From positions 3,038,001 through 3,102,000 of the forward strand of contig NZ_JAVLVU010000001.1 of the NCBI RefSeq assembly GCF_031951985.1: a stretch of 64,000 nt of DNA, in the 5' to 3' direction. Positions 17,340 through 25,754 of the stretch are shown piece after piece. The stretch comes from Mucilaginibacter terrae. GTDB lineage: Bacteria > Bacteroidota > Bacteroidia > Sphingobacteriales > Sphingobacteriaceae. Made by a program: the position numbers and the translations under genes. The notes beneath the pieces were generated by a model, which was not told where the DNA came from, searched no databases, and saw only the letters and a list, made by a program, of their open reading frames with translations. The first letter of the stretch is position 1. Each line of letters starts with the position of its first letter.

Positions 17340-18650
17340 ATGAAAAAGAAATTTATTTTAGGTTTTGGAGGATTGATGCTAACCACAGTCCTCGCGTTTG
17401 GCCAGGCCACCATTATGCCGGCTAAACCGCAAGCAGGCCCCATTGTAATTACAGGTGCTACCATACATGTGGGCAACGGCAAGGTAATTAACAATGGCTA
17501 CATTGCTTTTGATAAAGGAAAAATTACCGCCATTGGCGAAGGCTCAGCACCAAATACAGCCGGAGCCACCATAGTAAACGCCAGCGGTAAACAAGTATAC
17601 CCCGGCTTTATTTGCCCCGTAACTTCATTGGGTTTGGTAGAGTTCGAATCTATCCGTGCTACTGATGATGAAACCGAAACCGGCGAAATGAACCCGCATG
17701 TACGTTCGCTTATCGCTTTTAATACCGATTCGAAGGTTATTCCAACCGTACGTTCAAACGGTGTTTTACTGGCACAGCCAACACCGCAGGGCGGTGTTAT
17801 ATCAGGCCAATCATCGATAATGATGCTGGATGGCTGGAACTGGGAAGATGCTGCTTATAAAACGGATATTGCCGTGCACTTAACCTGGCCTGTTACCCGT
17901 GTGGGTCGTGGTCGTCGTGGTGGCTTTGGTGCTCCGGGTGCTGCCGGTCAGGAATCTCCTGCCGAGCGTGCTCAAAAAGCAATTGACGGTATTACAAGCT
18001 TATTTTCTGAAGCTAAAGCTTATGCACAGGCCAAGCCGTCTGTCACCAATGCCCGTTTAGCAGCCATGAGCGGCTTATTTAACGGCACCAAAAAGCTGTT
18101 CGTAATTGCCGATGGCGCAAAAGAGATCATTCAGGCGGTAAACTTTGGTAAGCAAATGGGCGTGCAGGTAGTTATTGTAGGTGGTAAAGAATCATACCTG
18201 GTAACTGATGTGTTGAAAGACAACAGCGTGCCTGTAATTATCAGGGAAACCCAGGCTTTGCCCGATAAGGACGAAGACGATGTTTATCTGCCTTACAAAT
18301 TACCTCACCTGTTACAGGAAGCAGGCGTGTTGTACGGCTTAACCGGTACCGGTTTCTGGCGTCAACGCAATTTGCCTTTTGAGGCTGGCCAGGCGGTGGG
18401 TTACGGGTTAAGCAAAGAGCAAGCCGTATCTATGATTACCTTGAACAATGCCAAAATTTTAGGTATCGATAAAACTACCGGTACTTTAGAAACCGGAAAA
18501 GATGCCAACCTGTTTATTTCGGCAGGCGACGCACTGGACATGGTTACACTCGATGTGGAAAATGCTTATATTCAAGGCAAAAGCATTAGCCTCGATAACC
18601 TGCACAAGCAGCTATACAAACGTTACAGCGAAAAGTATGGCGTAAAATAG
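17340..18650 (+). CDS. Secreted amidohydrolase-like protein, metal site degenerate
   Basis: 436 residues, signal peptide (LMLTTVLAFGQ), and an imidazolonepropionase-like composite domain plus a partial barrel. At the place of the HxH metal motif it reads PGFICPVTSLG, and the late part runs LNNAKILGIDKTTGTLETGKDANLFI as in true amidohydrolases. Lacking the N-terminal metal ligands, it resembles the inactive first half of its upstream neighbour. An Arg/Gly-rich insertion (VGRGRRGGFGAPGAAGQ) echoes the linker of that neighbour. Probably an accessory subunit in a two-gene operon. A hairpin at 18679-18713 follows. Confidence 0.8.
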   Translation: MKKKFILGFGGLMLTTVLAFGQATIMPAKPQAGPIVITGATIHVGNGKVINNGYIAFDKGKITAIGEGSAPNTAGATIVNASGKQVYPGFICPVTSLGLVEFESIRATDDETETGEMNPHVRSLIAFNTDSKVIPTVRSNGVLLAQPTPQGGVISGQSSIMMLDGWNWEDAAYKTDIAVHLTWPVTRVGRGRRGGFGAPGAAGQESPAERAQKAIDGITSLFSEAKAYAQAKPSVTNARLAAMSGLFNGTKKLFVIADGAKEIIQAVNFGKQMGVQVVIVGGKESYLVTDVLKDNSVPVIIRETQALPDKDEDDVYLPYKLPHLLQEAGVLYGLTGTGFWRQRNLPFEAGQAVGYGLSKEQAVSMITLNNAKILGIDKTTGTLETGKDANLFISAGDALDMVTLDVENAYIQGKSISLDNLHKQLYKRYSEKYGVK

Positions 18651-18678
18651 CCGTTATTATACGTTGATTAACGAAAAC

Positions 18679-18713
18679 ATAAAACCCTTACCGCAAATGC
18701 GTAAGGGTTTTAT
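18679..18713 (+). terminator. Terminator of the amidohydrolase operon
   Basis: AAAACCCTTAC pairs with GTAAGGGTTTT around CGCAAATGC and is followed by a T-rich run, 29 bp past the stop at 18650. Confidence 0.8.
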
Positions 18714-18916
18714 GTTTTTACACCGATGCTATTGGTAGAAATTCTGTTTTTGCAATATTACAAGCGGTTGCCCTTATCCTAATTTAGCGCTGTACTTTTT
18801 ATAATAAGTTTTGCGCAAGCGGCTCATATGCTATGTATGAAAAACTTTCGCAAAAGAGGTACTGCAGGATTGTGCCGTGTTCAACCCTTCAAAAAACACC
18901 AAAATTGAACACAACA

Positions 18917-18953
18917 AAAAACCGCGAAATTATCGGGTAATTTCGCGGTTTTC
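18917..18953 (-). terminator. Terminator of the S9 peptidase gene
   Basis: AAAACCGCGAAATTA and TAATTTCGCGGTTTT form a perfect 15-bp stem around TCGGG. It lies just past the stop of the minus-strand peptidase and has A/T runs on both sides. Confidence 0.85.
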
Positions 18954-18987
18954 AGTAGAAAATCTGAATAGAGCAGACGCTTAAAGT

Positions 18988-21171
18988 CTATCTGCCTCCC
19001 GGCGGACAATGTTCTTTCAGGAATTTGGTGTACAGCGTGCTTAAATGCTGGCTGGTACCTAAACCTTCTGATATTCCATGCGTACGGTTAGGATACGCCA
19101 TGAGCTGAAATTGCTTATTATACTTTACCAGTTCGTTAATCAATTGTTCGGCGTTACTATAGTGTACATTATCATCGCCTGTACCATGTATGTAAAGCAA
19201 GTTGCCTTTCAAGTTTTTAGCATATGTAACCGGCGAGCCTTTAATAAAGTACGAGCGGGCTTCCTCATTTACAGGCACGCCCATGTAGCGTTCCTGGTAA
19301 ATGTTATCGTAAGTAAGCTGGTTGCCTACTGCCGCCACAGCAATGCCTGTTTTGTAAATTTCGGGGTACTGGAACATCAGGTTAAGGGTTGATGAGCCGC
19401 CGCCGCTCCAACCCCAAACAGCCACGCGCGAGGTATCAATAAAGCTATAGTTTTTAAACAGTTCTTTGGCGGCCATGGCCTGGTCGCGCACGTTAAGGGT
19501 ACCAATATTGCGGTAAATAGCTTTACGCCACTCGCGGCCTTTGGCTACCGGGGCACCACGGTTATCCATCGATACGTAGATGTAACCATCATCAGCCATA
19601 TTGCCGGCGTATTCAAAGTTCATGCCCGCACCATAGCTATCGGCTGCGGTTTGCGAGGCAGGTTCGCCGTACACGTAAAATACGATGGGGTATTTTTTAT
19701 TCGGGTCAAAATTGGTGGGCTTTTTCATCCAGCCATCCATACTAATGCCATCAACCGTGGTTACTTTGAAAAACTCGGTTTTATTTGCGGCTGCCGCTGC
19801 ATCAACCTTAATGGCAGTTGGTTTTCCATCAAGTGGTTTGTGGGCGGGCAGGCCAATGGTTTCGCGCACTGGGGCCGTGTAGCTATTGTTAAATGAGTGG
19901 ATAGCCACTAAACCATTCGGCGCAATATCGTAACGGTGCGAGCCCGGCTGATCGGCCGGAGAAACGCGTTGCGGGGCACCGCCGCTTAATTTTACGCGGT
20001 AAAGGTACTTCTGCGTAGCATTATCGGGCGAGGCCATGAAGTAAATAAAGCCATTGGTTTCATCAATGAGGTTGAGGCTCATTACATCGTACTTGCCGGG
20101 GGTAAGCAGTTTTTCTTTACCACTACGGTCAATACTATAAGCGTGGCGCCAGCCGTCTTTTTCGCTCAGCCAAATAAATTTTTTGCCATTTTCTATCCAA
20201 TCCCAACCCTCGGGCGCAGCTTTGGCATCAACCCAGGCCTTGTCGGTTTCGGTATAAATGGCTTTTGATGAACCGCCGTTTGCAGGGCATACCCATATTT
20301 TGCTTTCGTTTTGAGCGCGGTTAAGCTGTTGTAAAATAAGTTCGTTGCTGTTACCAGCCCACTCCATGCGGGGTATGTAGTTTTGTATAGCATCGCCCGG
20401 AACATTGATGTTGGTTGTTTTGCCATCAGTTACATTAACCACTTTTATTTTGCACGAGCTTGGATCGGTGCCAGATACCGGATACTCAACCGGAACAGTG
20501 AATGAGTAGGTAGAGTCGGTAGTATTCAGCATTAAATAGTTGCGGATCTTGGTCGCATCAATTTGCCAGTAAGCAATGGTGCGGCTATCGGGCGACCAAC
20601 GAAAACCGTCGCGGCAGTCAAATTCTTCTTCGTAAGCCCAATCAAAGGTGCCGTTAATCAAGCGTTTGGTGCCATCGGTAGTTAAGGCTTTTACCGCACC
20701 GCTGGCTAAATCTTCTACATAAATATTGTGTTCGCTCACATAAGCAGCCTTGGTGCCATCAGGCGATATTTTGGCAAACATTAACGTTGATGCCGGGCGG
20801 GCTTTACCTATTTGGGCAAGCTTTTTGGTTTGAAGATCGTATAGCCAGTAATCGCCGCGGGTATCTTGCCGCCAAACGCGTTTGGTGTTGGTGTTAATGA
20901 GTACTTTTTGCCTGTCATCCGAAAACGAAAAACGGCGCACCCGTATGGTTGCCTTACCTTCGGGAGTAAGTGCCTGCTGGTTAATAATTACATTTTTCTT
21001 ATCGGCAGCCCTGATGTCGAGCTCGGCAATTTCGCCGTTTTGGATGCTGTAATAATGATAACCGTCTTTAGCCCACTGCAAACCTCCCTGGGCCTTAACT
21101 ACATTACCTGTAAGCATAGCCGAAGCCATTATCAAAACACTTAAAACAGGGCGGTAAAAATTCATGTTCAT
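18988..21171 (-). CDS. Dipeptidyl-peptidase-IV-type S9 peptidase
   Basis: A 727-residue exported prolyl-type dipeptidyl peptidase. The signal peptide is followed by a DPPIV N-terminal propeller that includes FDWAYEEEFDCRDGFRWSPD; its EE pair is the substrate N-terminus anchor of DPPIV. The alpha/beta hydrolase domain carries the nucleophile Ser in VWGWSGGGSS near 610, the Asp in HGTGDDNVHYSN near 686 and the His in YPNRTHGISEG near 718. Length matches DPPIV. The start could be Met1 or Met3 (21165). The gene is divergent from the next one by 97 bp. It probably releases X-Pro or X-Ala dipeptides in the periplasm. Confidence 0.92.
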   Translation of the reverse strand: MNMNFYRPVLSVLIMASAMLTGNVVKAQGGLQWAKDGYHYYSIQNGEIAELDIRAADKKNVIINQQALTPEGKATIRVRRFSFSDDRQKVLINTNTKRVWRQDTRGDYWLYDLQTKKLAQIGKARPASTLMFAKISPDGTKAAYVSEHNIYVEDLASGAVKALTTDGTKRLINGTFDWAYEEEFDCRDGFRWSPDSRTIAYWQIDATKIRNYLMLNTTDSTYSFTVPVEYPVSGTDPSSCKIKVVNVTDGKTTNINVPGDAIQNYIPRMEWAGNSNELILQQLNRAQNESKIWVCPANGGSSKAIYTETDKAWVDAKAAPEGWDWIENGKKFIWLSEKDGWRHAYSIDRSGKEKLLTPGKYDVMSLNLIDETNGFIYFMASPDNATQKYLYRVKLSGGAPQRVSPADQPGSHRYDIAPNGLVAIHSFNNSYTAPVRETIGLPAHKPLDGKPTAIKVDAAAAANKTEFFKVTTVDGISMDGWMKKPTNFDPNKKYPIVFYVYGEPASQTAADSYGAGMNFEYAGNMADDGYIYVSMDNRGAPVAKGREWRKAIYRNIGTLNVRDQAMAAKELFKNYSFIDTSRVAVWGWSGGGSSTLNLMFQYPEIYKTGIAVAAVGNQLTYDNIYQERYMGVPVNEEARSYFIKGSPVTYAKNLKGNLLYIHGTGDDNVHYSNAEQLINELVKYNKQFQLMAYPNRTHGISEGLGTSQHLSTLYTKFLKEHCPPGGR

Positions 21172-21268
21172 ACTATATATCTTTTTACAATACCTTAGCG
21201 GCGTTGTATAATGCCGCTATAAAATTTGCGTTAAATTAATGTTTTAAAACAAAGCGGATTGCCCCAAT

Positions 21269-22786
21269 ATGAAAAAATTCTTACTGCTTTTTGCCTTTTG
21301 TATTGTTTTTGACGGTGTTTATGCCCAAAACGTAAACCGTAATAAGTTTATAACCGATAGTTTGGATAACCTGATCAACCGCTCGCTTACTAACTGGCGG
21401 GTGCCCGGTGCTACTGTTTGTATTGTAAAAGATGGCCGCATTATTCTACGCAAAGGTTACGGCATTAAAGAACTGGGCGTAGCCACCAAGGTTGACGAAA
21501 ATACGCTGTTTATGATAGGCAGCAATACCAAAGCTTTTACCGCCACGGCATTAGCCATGCTGCAAGCACAAGGCAAGCTTAATTTAGATGATAAGGTAAC
21601 TAAATACATCCCCGAGTTTAAGCTCGACAATAAGCAGGTGACAGATATGGTAACCCTGCGCGATCTGCTTTGTCACCGCATTGGGTTTGAAACTTTTCAG
21701 GGCGATTTTACTTACTGGACCAGCGACCTCAGCCGCGAACAGGTGATGGAGAGAATGAGCCATGTAAAGCCTATGTACCCATTCCGCAGCCGTTGGGGGT
21801 ACACCAACGCGGCATTTTTAACAGCCGGCGAAGCCATTGAACGCATTACTAAAAAGCCTTGGGAGCAATACATTAAAGAAACTATTTTGGCTCCGCTTGG
21901 CATGAGCAGTACGGCTGTTTTATCAAAAGACCTGGCTACCTCATTCAATAAATCGGCCGCACATACCATGATCGATGGCCGGTTGGCCGCTATACCGTAT
22001 CCGCAAATTGACAACCTGGCCCCGGCTGGCAGTATGAGCTCATCGGCCAATGATATGTGTAAGTGGTTGCTGGCCTTATTAGCCAATGGCAAGGTTGGCC
22101 CAAAAGAAGTTATTCCGGCAGCGGCCATACGTGCAACCCGACAACCGCAAATACTGGTAGGAGGCGGCGAAGACGGTGGCTTTAGCGCTTACGGCTTAGG
22201 CTGGTTTTTACAGGGTTATAGTGGGCACCGGGTAGTAATGCATACAGGCGGGGTAAACGGCTTTGTATCATCGGTTACGCTGGTGCCCGATCAAAACCTG
22301 GGCATAGTTATTTTAACCAATACCGATCAAAACAACCTCATCGAAACGCTTAATCTTGATATTATTGATGCCTACCTTAAACAGCCGTTTCGTAATCATG
22401 GCAATACTGAGCTAACCGAGACCAAAGCCCGTCAGCAACGCACCCTGCAACGCGAAAAAGCATGGCGCGACAGCACCCTGCTCAACCTGCGCCCGGCCTT
22501 GAGCATTAACGATTACACCGGAAAATACAATAACGACCTGTACGGCAACATTACCATAAGTAAAGGTGAAGGTGTAAACGATCTTGAGATACGCTTTGAG
22601 CATCACCCTAAACTATTTGCTAAACTGCAACCATTGGGCGGCAACCGTTTCTTTGCCACCTTCTCCGATGCAGAATTTGGCCGTGCAGTTTTCCCGTTCA
22701 CCGTTCAGGGCAATAAGGTAATAAGCCTGCAGGTTAAGGTAGCCGATTTTATTGAGTATACGCCTTATGAGTTTAAAAAGAAGTAG
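21269..22786 (+). CDS. Secreted serine hydrolase, class-C beta-lactamase fold
   Basis: 505 residues with signal peptide (LLLFAFCIVFDGVYAQ). The catalytic S-x-x-K is Ser85-Lys88 in GSNTKAF, the Y-x-N is in WGYTNAAFL near 184, and the third motif is in HTGGVNGF near 336 (H-x-G in place of K-T-G, as in many esterase or peptidase relatives). A C-terminal DUF3471-like domain follows from about 400. More likely a D-amino-acid peptidase, esterase or amidase than a resistance enzyme; substrate unknown. It ends 3 bp before the stop of the convergent AhpD-like gene. Confidence 0.88.
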   Translation: MKKFLLLFAFCIVFDGVYAQNVNRNKFITDSLDNLINRSLTNWRVPGATVCIVKDGRIILRKGYGIKELGVATKVDENTLFMIGSNTKAFTATALAMLQAQGKLNLDDKVTKYIPEFKLDNKQVTDMVTLRDLLCHRIGFETFQGDFTYWTSDLSREQVMERMSHVKPMYPFRSRWGYTNAAFLTAGEAIERITKKPWEQYIKETILAPLGMSSTAVLSKDLATSFNKSAAHTMIDGRLAAIPYPQIDNLAPAGSMSSSANDMCKWLLALLANGKVGPKEVIPAAAIRATRQPQILVGGGEDGGFSAYGLGWFLQGYSGHRVVMHTGGVNGFVSSVTLVPDQNLGIVILTNTDQNNLIETLNLDIIDAYLKQPFRNHGNTELTETKARQQRTLQREKAWRDSTLLNLRPALSINDYTGKYNNDLYGNITISKGEGVNDLEIRFEHHPKLFAKLQPLGGNRFFATFSDAEFGRAVFPFTVQGNKVISLQVKVADFIEYTPYEFKKK

Positions 22787-22789
22787 GGT

Positions 22790-23134
22790 TTATTGCGCAT
22801 TCAACTCATCCCAATACTCAACCGCACGGCGGTAGTGAGGAATTACAATTGAACCGCCAACCAAATTGGCTATCATAAATATCTCATTCATTTCGGCATG
22901 ATTTACACCGGCTTCGTGGCATTTGCCGAGGTGGTATTTAATGCAATCGTCGCAACGGAGCACCATACTGGCAACCAGGCCCAGCATTTCTTTGGTTTTT
23001 ACGTCAAGAGCGCCGTCGGCATAGGTGGTGGTATCTAAGGCAAAAAAGCGTTTAATATTGGTATTGGCCGATTCCATGATCCTATCGTTCATCTTGGTAC
23101 GGTAGCCATTAAAATCATCTATGAGTTGTCCCAT
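22790..23134 (-). CDS. Carboxymuconolactone decarboxylase (AhpD-like) family protein
   Basis: 114 residues, all helical, with the family's redox centre RCDDCIKYHLGKC: a CxxC pair followed by His three residues later. Related AhpD proteins are thiol peroxidases or reductants for peroxiredoxin; single-domain members of this length commonly act in oxidative defence. No signal peptide. It is the last backbone gene before the AT-rich island, whose left junction lies about 150 bp beyond its start. Confidence 0.88.
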   Translation of the reverse strand: MGQLIDDFNGYRTKMNDRIMESANTNIKRFFALDTTTYADGALDVKTKEMLGLVASMVLRCDDCIKYHLGKCHEAGVNHAEMNEIFMIANLVGGSIVIPHYRRAVEYWDELNAQ

Positions 23135-23377
23135 GGGAGTATAGTTATTGGGTTATTAAGTTATTTTGTGCAATGTTCGTGATTTTTTTTGGTGTGATTG
23201 GAAACGGAACTGTCAATTTCAACGGCAGGGGACATTTTAAGTTTTACATATTCGAAAGGACACACCCCCACCCCTCCCAAGAGGGCATCAATATACTATT
23301 ATACACCAAAATTTTTAAAGTCTTTTTTTAGGACATTAAGAAACATATATTTATGGTTAAAAAAATACATAAATACC

Positions 23378-23818
23378 ATGTGGGCAAATCATGTCATTGA
23401 AACTTTAGAATCATCAGTTGTATCTGTTTATAAACGGATAAATGAGGCTATTAATTCTTACGAAGATATAGGATATTTAAAAGTATTACGAAATGACGGT
23501 GATGGGATTTTAGATATAAAAATTGGTGCAGAAAAGTTTACTATAAAATCACGTATTGCCGCTAATGCTAACAGGGTATTTTTTAATGTTTATGAATATG
23601 TATTTGACACACGTTTCCCGAATAGGGAAAGGGAACAATTAGTTGATGAACTTTTCTTTTATAAAGAGAATAACGGAACCGTTTATTTTGCCACCAATAA
23701 GAATATTTGTTTCGAAATAAACTCTAAAAGAAATGATTTAGTAATTTCCTTTTTAGAAAGGTTCGATAATTACACCGATAGCAAGAATAATCGTTATAAC
23801 CAACTAATTAATTCTTAA
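23378..23818 (+). CDS. Island protein of unknown function, probably 5'-truncated
   Basis: From the ATG at 23378 (MWANHVIETLESS) the product is 146 residues, mixed alpha/beta, rich in Asn, Lys and Ile, with no recognised motif. The frame stays open upstream to a TTG at 23198, across the left island junction; codons 23288-23350 in it read YYYTPKFLKSFF, matching the start of a second frame at 23823 (MGLYYYTLKQIKRFF). The position matching that second frame's ATG is GCA here, so the original start codon seems lost at the junction. The gene may use the internal ATG, or be non-functional. Confidence 0.45.
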   Translation: MWANHVIETLESSVVSVYKRINEAINSYEDIGYLKVLRNDGDGILDIKIGAEKFTIKSRIAANANRVFFNVYEYVFDTRFPNREREQLVDELFFYKENNGTVYFATNKNICFEINSKRNDLVISFLERFDNYTDSKNNRYNQLINS

Positions 23819-23822
23819 AATC

Positions 23823-23868
23823 ATGGGTTTATACTATTATACACTGAAACAAATTAAACGCTTTTTTA
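23823..23868 (+). pseudogene. Relic of a gene start homologous to the island's first gene
   Basis: ATG at 23823 begins MGLYYYTLKQIKRFF, which repeats the N-terminal segment of the preceding frame; 14 bases (ATACTATTATACAC) are identical at 23293-23306 and 23831-23844. After about 15 codons the frame runs antisense through the next minus-strand gene and ends at 24002, so only the start of the gene seems to survive. It points to a family once present in tandem and cut by insertion of the following gene. Confidence 0.4.
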
Positions 23869-24282
23869 ATTCTTTTGCCAAAACAAAAAATGAGGAAATA
23901 ACGGAGCAATGTAAATTCTTATTATCTCTAAAAGATAATAAAGTCCGGCAATCACAGCAGCGGCGTTTAATAATCCTACCTTCAATTTTTGTAGAGGATT
24001 AAATTTGTTTTCTCTATCAAATTTACCTTTATATCCTCCCGTCTGATTAAGCAATCTCCCATCAAAAGTAATACTGTACCATGTATATGCGGGTTCAAGA
24101 CTATTTCCCTGTTTTGAATTAGGCTTTATATTCTTGTCGTCTTTTAATCGTTCCAGTATTTCAAAGCATTCATTATAATCTACATTAATTTTATTTGCCA
24201 TTTCATGTACGTCTATCAAATCTCTTTTTGATATAAAATCGAGTACAGCATCCAGTTTTTGAATTGGCGTAAGGCTTGTCAT
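23866..24282 (-). CDS. Winged-helix protein with C-terminal membrane segment
   Basis: 138 residues. Residues 1-80 look like a winged helix (IQKLDAVLDFISK, then EMANKINVDYNECFEILERL as the helix-turn-helix, then a YTWYSITFDGRLL wing). Residues 100-130 are hydrophobic (VGLLNAAAVIAGLYYLLEII) and should span or enter the membrane. The island gene at 26304 has the same plan. Function unknown; the design suggests a membrane-tethered sensor or toxin-like effector rather than an ordinary repressor, but nothing here proves it. Confidence 0.6.
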   Translation of the reverse strand: MTSLTPIQKLDAVLDFISKRDLIDVHEMANKINVDYNECFEILERLKDDKNIKPNSKQGNSLEPAYTWYSITFDGRLLNQTGGYKGKFDRENKFNPLQKLKVGLLNAAAVIAGLYYLLEIIRIYIAPLFPHFLFWQKN

Positions 24283-24345
24283 TTTATGAGAGGTTTATTT
24301 TTTGAATATCTACATAATTACAATGGTAATCAACAATCTTTTTTG

Positions 24346-24403
24346 GTGTAAATAAAAACTCATAAATATTTGCAATTGCAATTGTTTAAGCCGATATTTA
24401 CAC
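24346..24403. promoter_or_regulatory. Inverted repeat in the transposase leader
   Basis: GTGTAAATA (24346-24354) is perfectly inverted as TATTTACAC (24395-24403), ending one base before the transposase ATG. The loop contains ATTTGCAATTGC. It could be an operator or a hairpin limiting translation of the transposase. Confidence 0.4.
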
Positions 24404-24404
24404 T

Positions 24405-25322
24405 ATGCAAGAGCAAGACATATACTTCAAAAGCATTCACGATTTCTTAGCAGTGTTCCCAAATGAGCAAGCATGTATCGACCATTTAACCCAAACAAGA
24501 TGGAACGGTAATGTAGTAAGCCCTTTCGACCCTGAAAGCAAAGTTTATGTATGTAAGCTTAACCGTTACAAATGCAAGAATACCGGCAAATACTTTAATG
24601 TAAAAACAGGAACTATTTTTGAAGACACCAATATGCCTTTAATGAAATGGTTCATGGCCTTGTACGTGTTTTCAAGCCATAAGAAAGGTATATCATCACA
24701 TCAGTTAGCACGTGACTTAGATATAACTCAAAAGTCAGCCTGGTTCATGTTACACCGATTACGTTACGCCTTTAATGTTCCTACTGAAAAGTTAGAAGGT
24801 ATTGTTGAGGCTGATTGTACATTTGTTGGTGGTAAAAACTCTAACAAGCATAAAAAGAAACGTGACGAAGCAAATGCAAACGGTACAGGTGCGGTAAATA
24901 AAACGCCCGTGTTCGGTATGGTGCAACGTGACGGAAAATTAGTTACTGGTGTTGTTGCTAAAGAAGATCAAGAGAATTTACGCCCACTTATCAGACGTTG
25001 GGTTGAAGTAGGTAGTACTTTAGTTACCGATGGACACGGAGCCTATAAACACATAGCAGGGGTTAAACATGAAAGCGTTGCACACGAAAAGGGGGAATAC
25101 GCACGTCAACACTTCCATACTGCACACATAGACGGCTTTTGGAGCCAGTTTAAGCGTGGTATTATCGGCATCTATCACCAAATATCAGAAAAGCATACAA
25201 ACGCTTACGCGCAAGAATTTACGCTTAGACACAACACCCGAAAATTCAGCACATCATCACGTTTTGATTACATACTAACTAACATGGTAGGTAGATTGAA
25301 ATATAACACCCTTACAGCATGA
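24405..25322 (+). CDS. IS1595-family (ISXO2-like) transposase
   Basis: 305 residues, full length. The N-terminal part carries a degenerate zinc-ribbon-like region (VYVCKLNRYKCKNTGKYFN), then a helix-turn-helix (SSHQLARDLDITQKSAWFML). The DDE-type core shows VEADCTFVGGK (first Asp), LVTDGHGAY (second Asp) and HTAHIDGFWSQFKRGIIG with YHQISEKH and EFTLRHN, the usual C-terminal landmarks of IS1595. Ends are not certain: AATTGCAAAT (25511-25520) inverts ATTTGCAATT (24368-24377), but no matching target duplication adjoins them. A 47-codon gene overlaps its stop by 4 bp. Confidence 0.92.
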   Translation: MQEQDIYFKSIHDFLAVFPNEQACIDHLTQTRWNGNVVSPFDPESKVYVCKLNRYKCKNTGKYFNVKTGTIFEDTNMPLMKWFMALYVFSSHKKGISSHQLARDLDITQKSAWFMLHRLRYAFNVPTEKLEGIVEADCTFVGGKNSNKHKKKRDEANANGTGAVNKTPVFGMVQRDGKLVTGVVAKEDQENLRPLIRRWVEVGSTLVTDGHGAYKHIAGVKHESVAHEKGEYARQHFHTAHIDGFWSQFKRGIIGIYHQISEKHTNAYAQEFTLRHNTRKFSTSSRFDYILTNMVGRLKYNTLTA

Positions 25323-25462
25323 AAGAAAAAAGAAAGTATGTAAAAAAAGAAAAGGTAGTTGAGGTAACACCCGTTAGCCTTAACCAATTCAACAAAGATT
25401 TAGCCTTTTTAGTTACTGTACCCAAACCAGTAGACGACAAGGATAAAGAGAAAAAGCAATAG
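25319..25462 (+). CDS. Small charged protein coupled to the transposase
   Basis: The ATG overlaps the transposase TGA (ATGA), giving a 47-residue Lys/Glu/Val-rich protein (MKEKRKYVKKEKVVEVTP...) with no hydrophobic segment. The overlap implies translational coupling with the transposase, so it is likely part of the insertion sequence. Its last codons form the left arm of a terminator. Function unknown; an accessory DNA-binding role is possible because of the basic N-terminus. Confidence 0.6.
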   Translation: MKEKRKYVKKEKVVEVTPVSLNQFNKDLAFLVTVPKPVDDKDKEKKQ

Positions 25463-25487
25463 GGCAAAACACCTATTGCTTTTTTAA
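25451..25487 (+). terminator. Terminator of the IS1595 unit
   Basis: AAAAAGCAATAGG pairs perfectly with CCTATTGCTTTTT around an 8-nt loop and ends in a T run; it includes the stop codon of the small coupled gene. Confidence 0.85.
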
Positions 25488-25604
25488 TATAACTCCCTTA
25501 GATTTACTCAAATTGCAAATCATACGTATGAAGTAAAATAAACCAAGCCTTGCGGATTTTCCCCGCAAATAAATACTGTACTAACATCGGAGTGCTGTCC
25601 TAAA

Positions 25605-25734
25605 TTCTCACAAACACAGCATCACACGTCCGAGGTATAAGTGCGCCAGTAATGGCGTGGCTGTATCTTTTCGTGTGATAGGCCGTGAGAAGCCTTGGGA
25701 CGGCGAAAGATAATATCAGTCACGTCATTTTTTT
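25605..25734 (+). ncRNA. Structured leader RNA, possible RNA switch
   Basis: Four nested helices are seen: TTCTCAC (25605-25611) with GTGAGAA (25685-25691); ATCACACG (25621-25628) with CGTGTGAT (25672-25679); AGGTATA (25633-25639) with TGTATCT (25662-25668, two wobble pairs); CGCCA (25644-25648) with TGGCG (25653-25657), capped by a GTAA loop of the GNRA class. A T7 run lies at 25728-25734. TTCTCAC recurs at 25745-25751, four bases before the ATG of the next gene, so GTGAGAA has two alternative partners. No known riboswitch family was recognised. Confidence 0.5.
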
Positions 25735-25754
25735 GTCCCTTAAATTCTCACATA

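Larger units (their letters stand above)
18651..18987. other. Intergenic region with two hairpins
   Basis: It holds the terminator of the amidohydrolase pair (18679-18713) and that of the convergent peptidase (18917-18953). The stretch between shows only a 26-codon frame (18828-18908, MLCMKNFRKRGTAG...) with no promoter or ribosome site I can support, so I do not call it a gene. Confidence 0.6.

Noticed and set aside
18828-18908. 26-codon frame MLCMKNFRKRGTAG... in the 18651-18987 gap
   Set aside because: No promoter, no ribosome site, overlaps nothing conserved, and composition is that of random frame.
21269-22786. Beta-lactamase-fold protein as an antibiotic resistance gene
   Set aside because: The K-T-G motif is replaced by H-x-G and a DUF3471-like domain follows, as in esterase or peptidase relatives.
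24368-25520. 10-bp inverted repeat ATTTGCAATT/AATTGCAAAT as the ends of the IS1595 element
   Set aside because: Flanking octamers do not form a target duplication and the words are simple AT-rich sequence; the true ends remain uncertain.
25641-25726. GTGCGCC and following bases recall the 5' end of a group II intron (GUGYG)
   Set aside because: No domain V/VI stem, no reverse transcriptase and no exon boundary can be found; the bases are fully used by the local hairpin.
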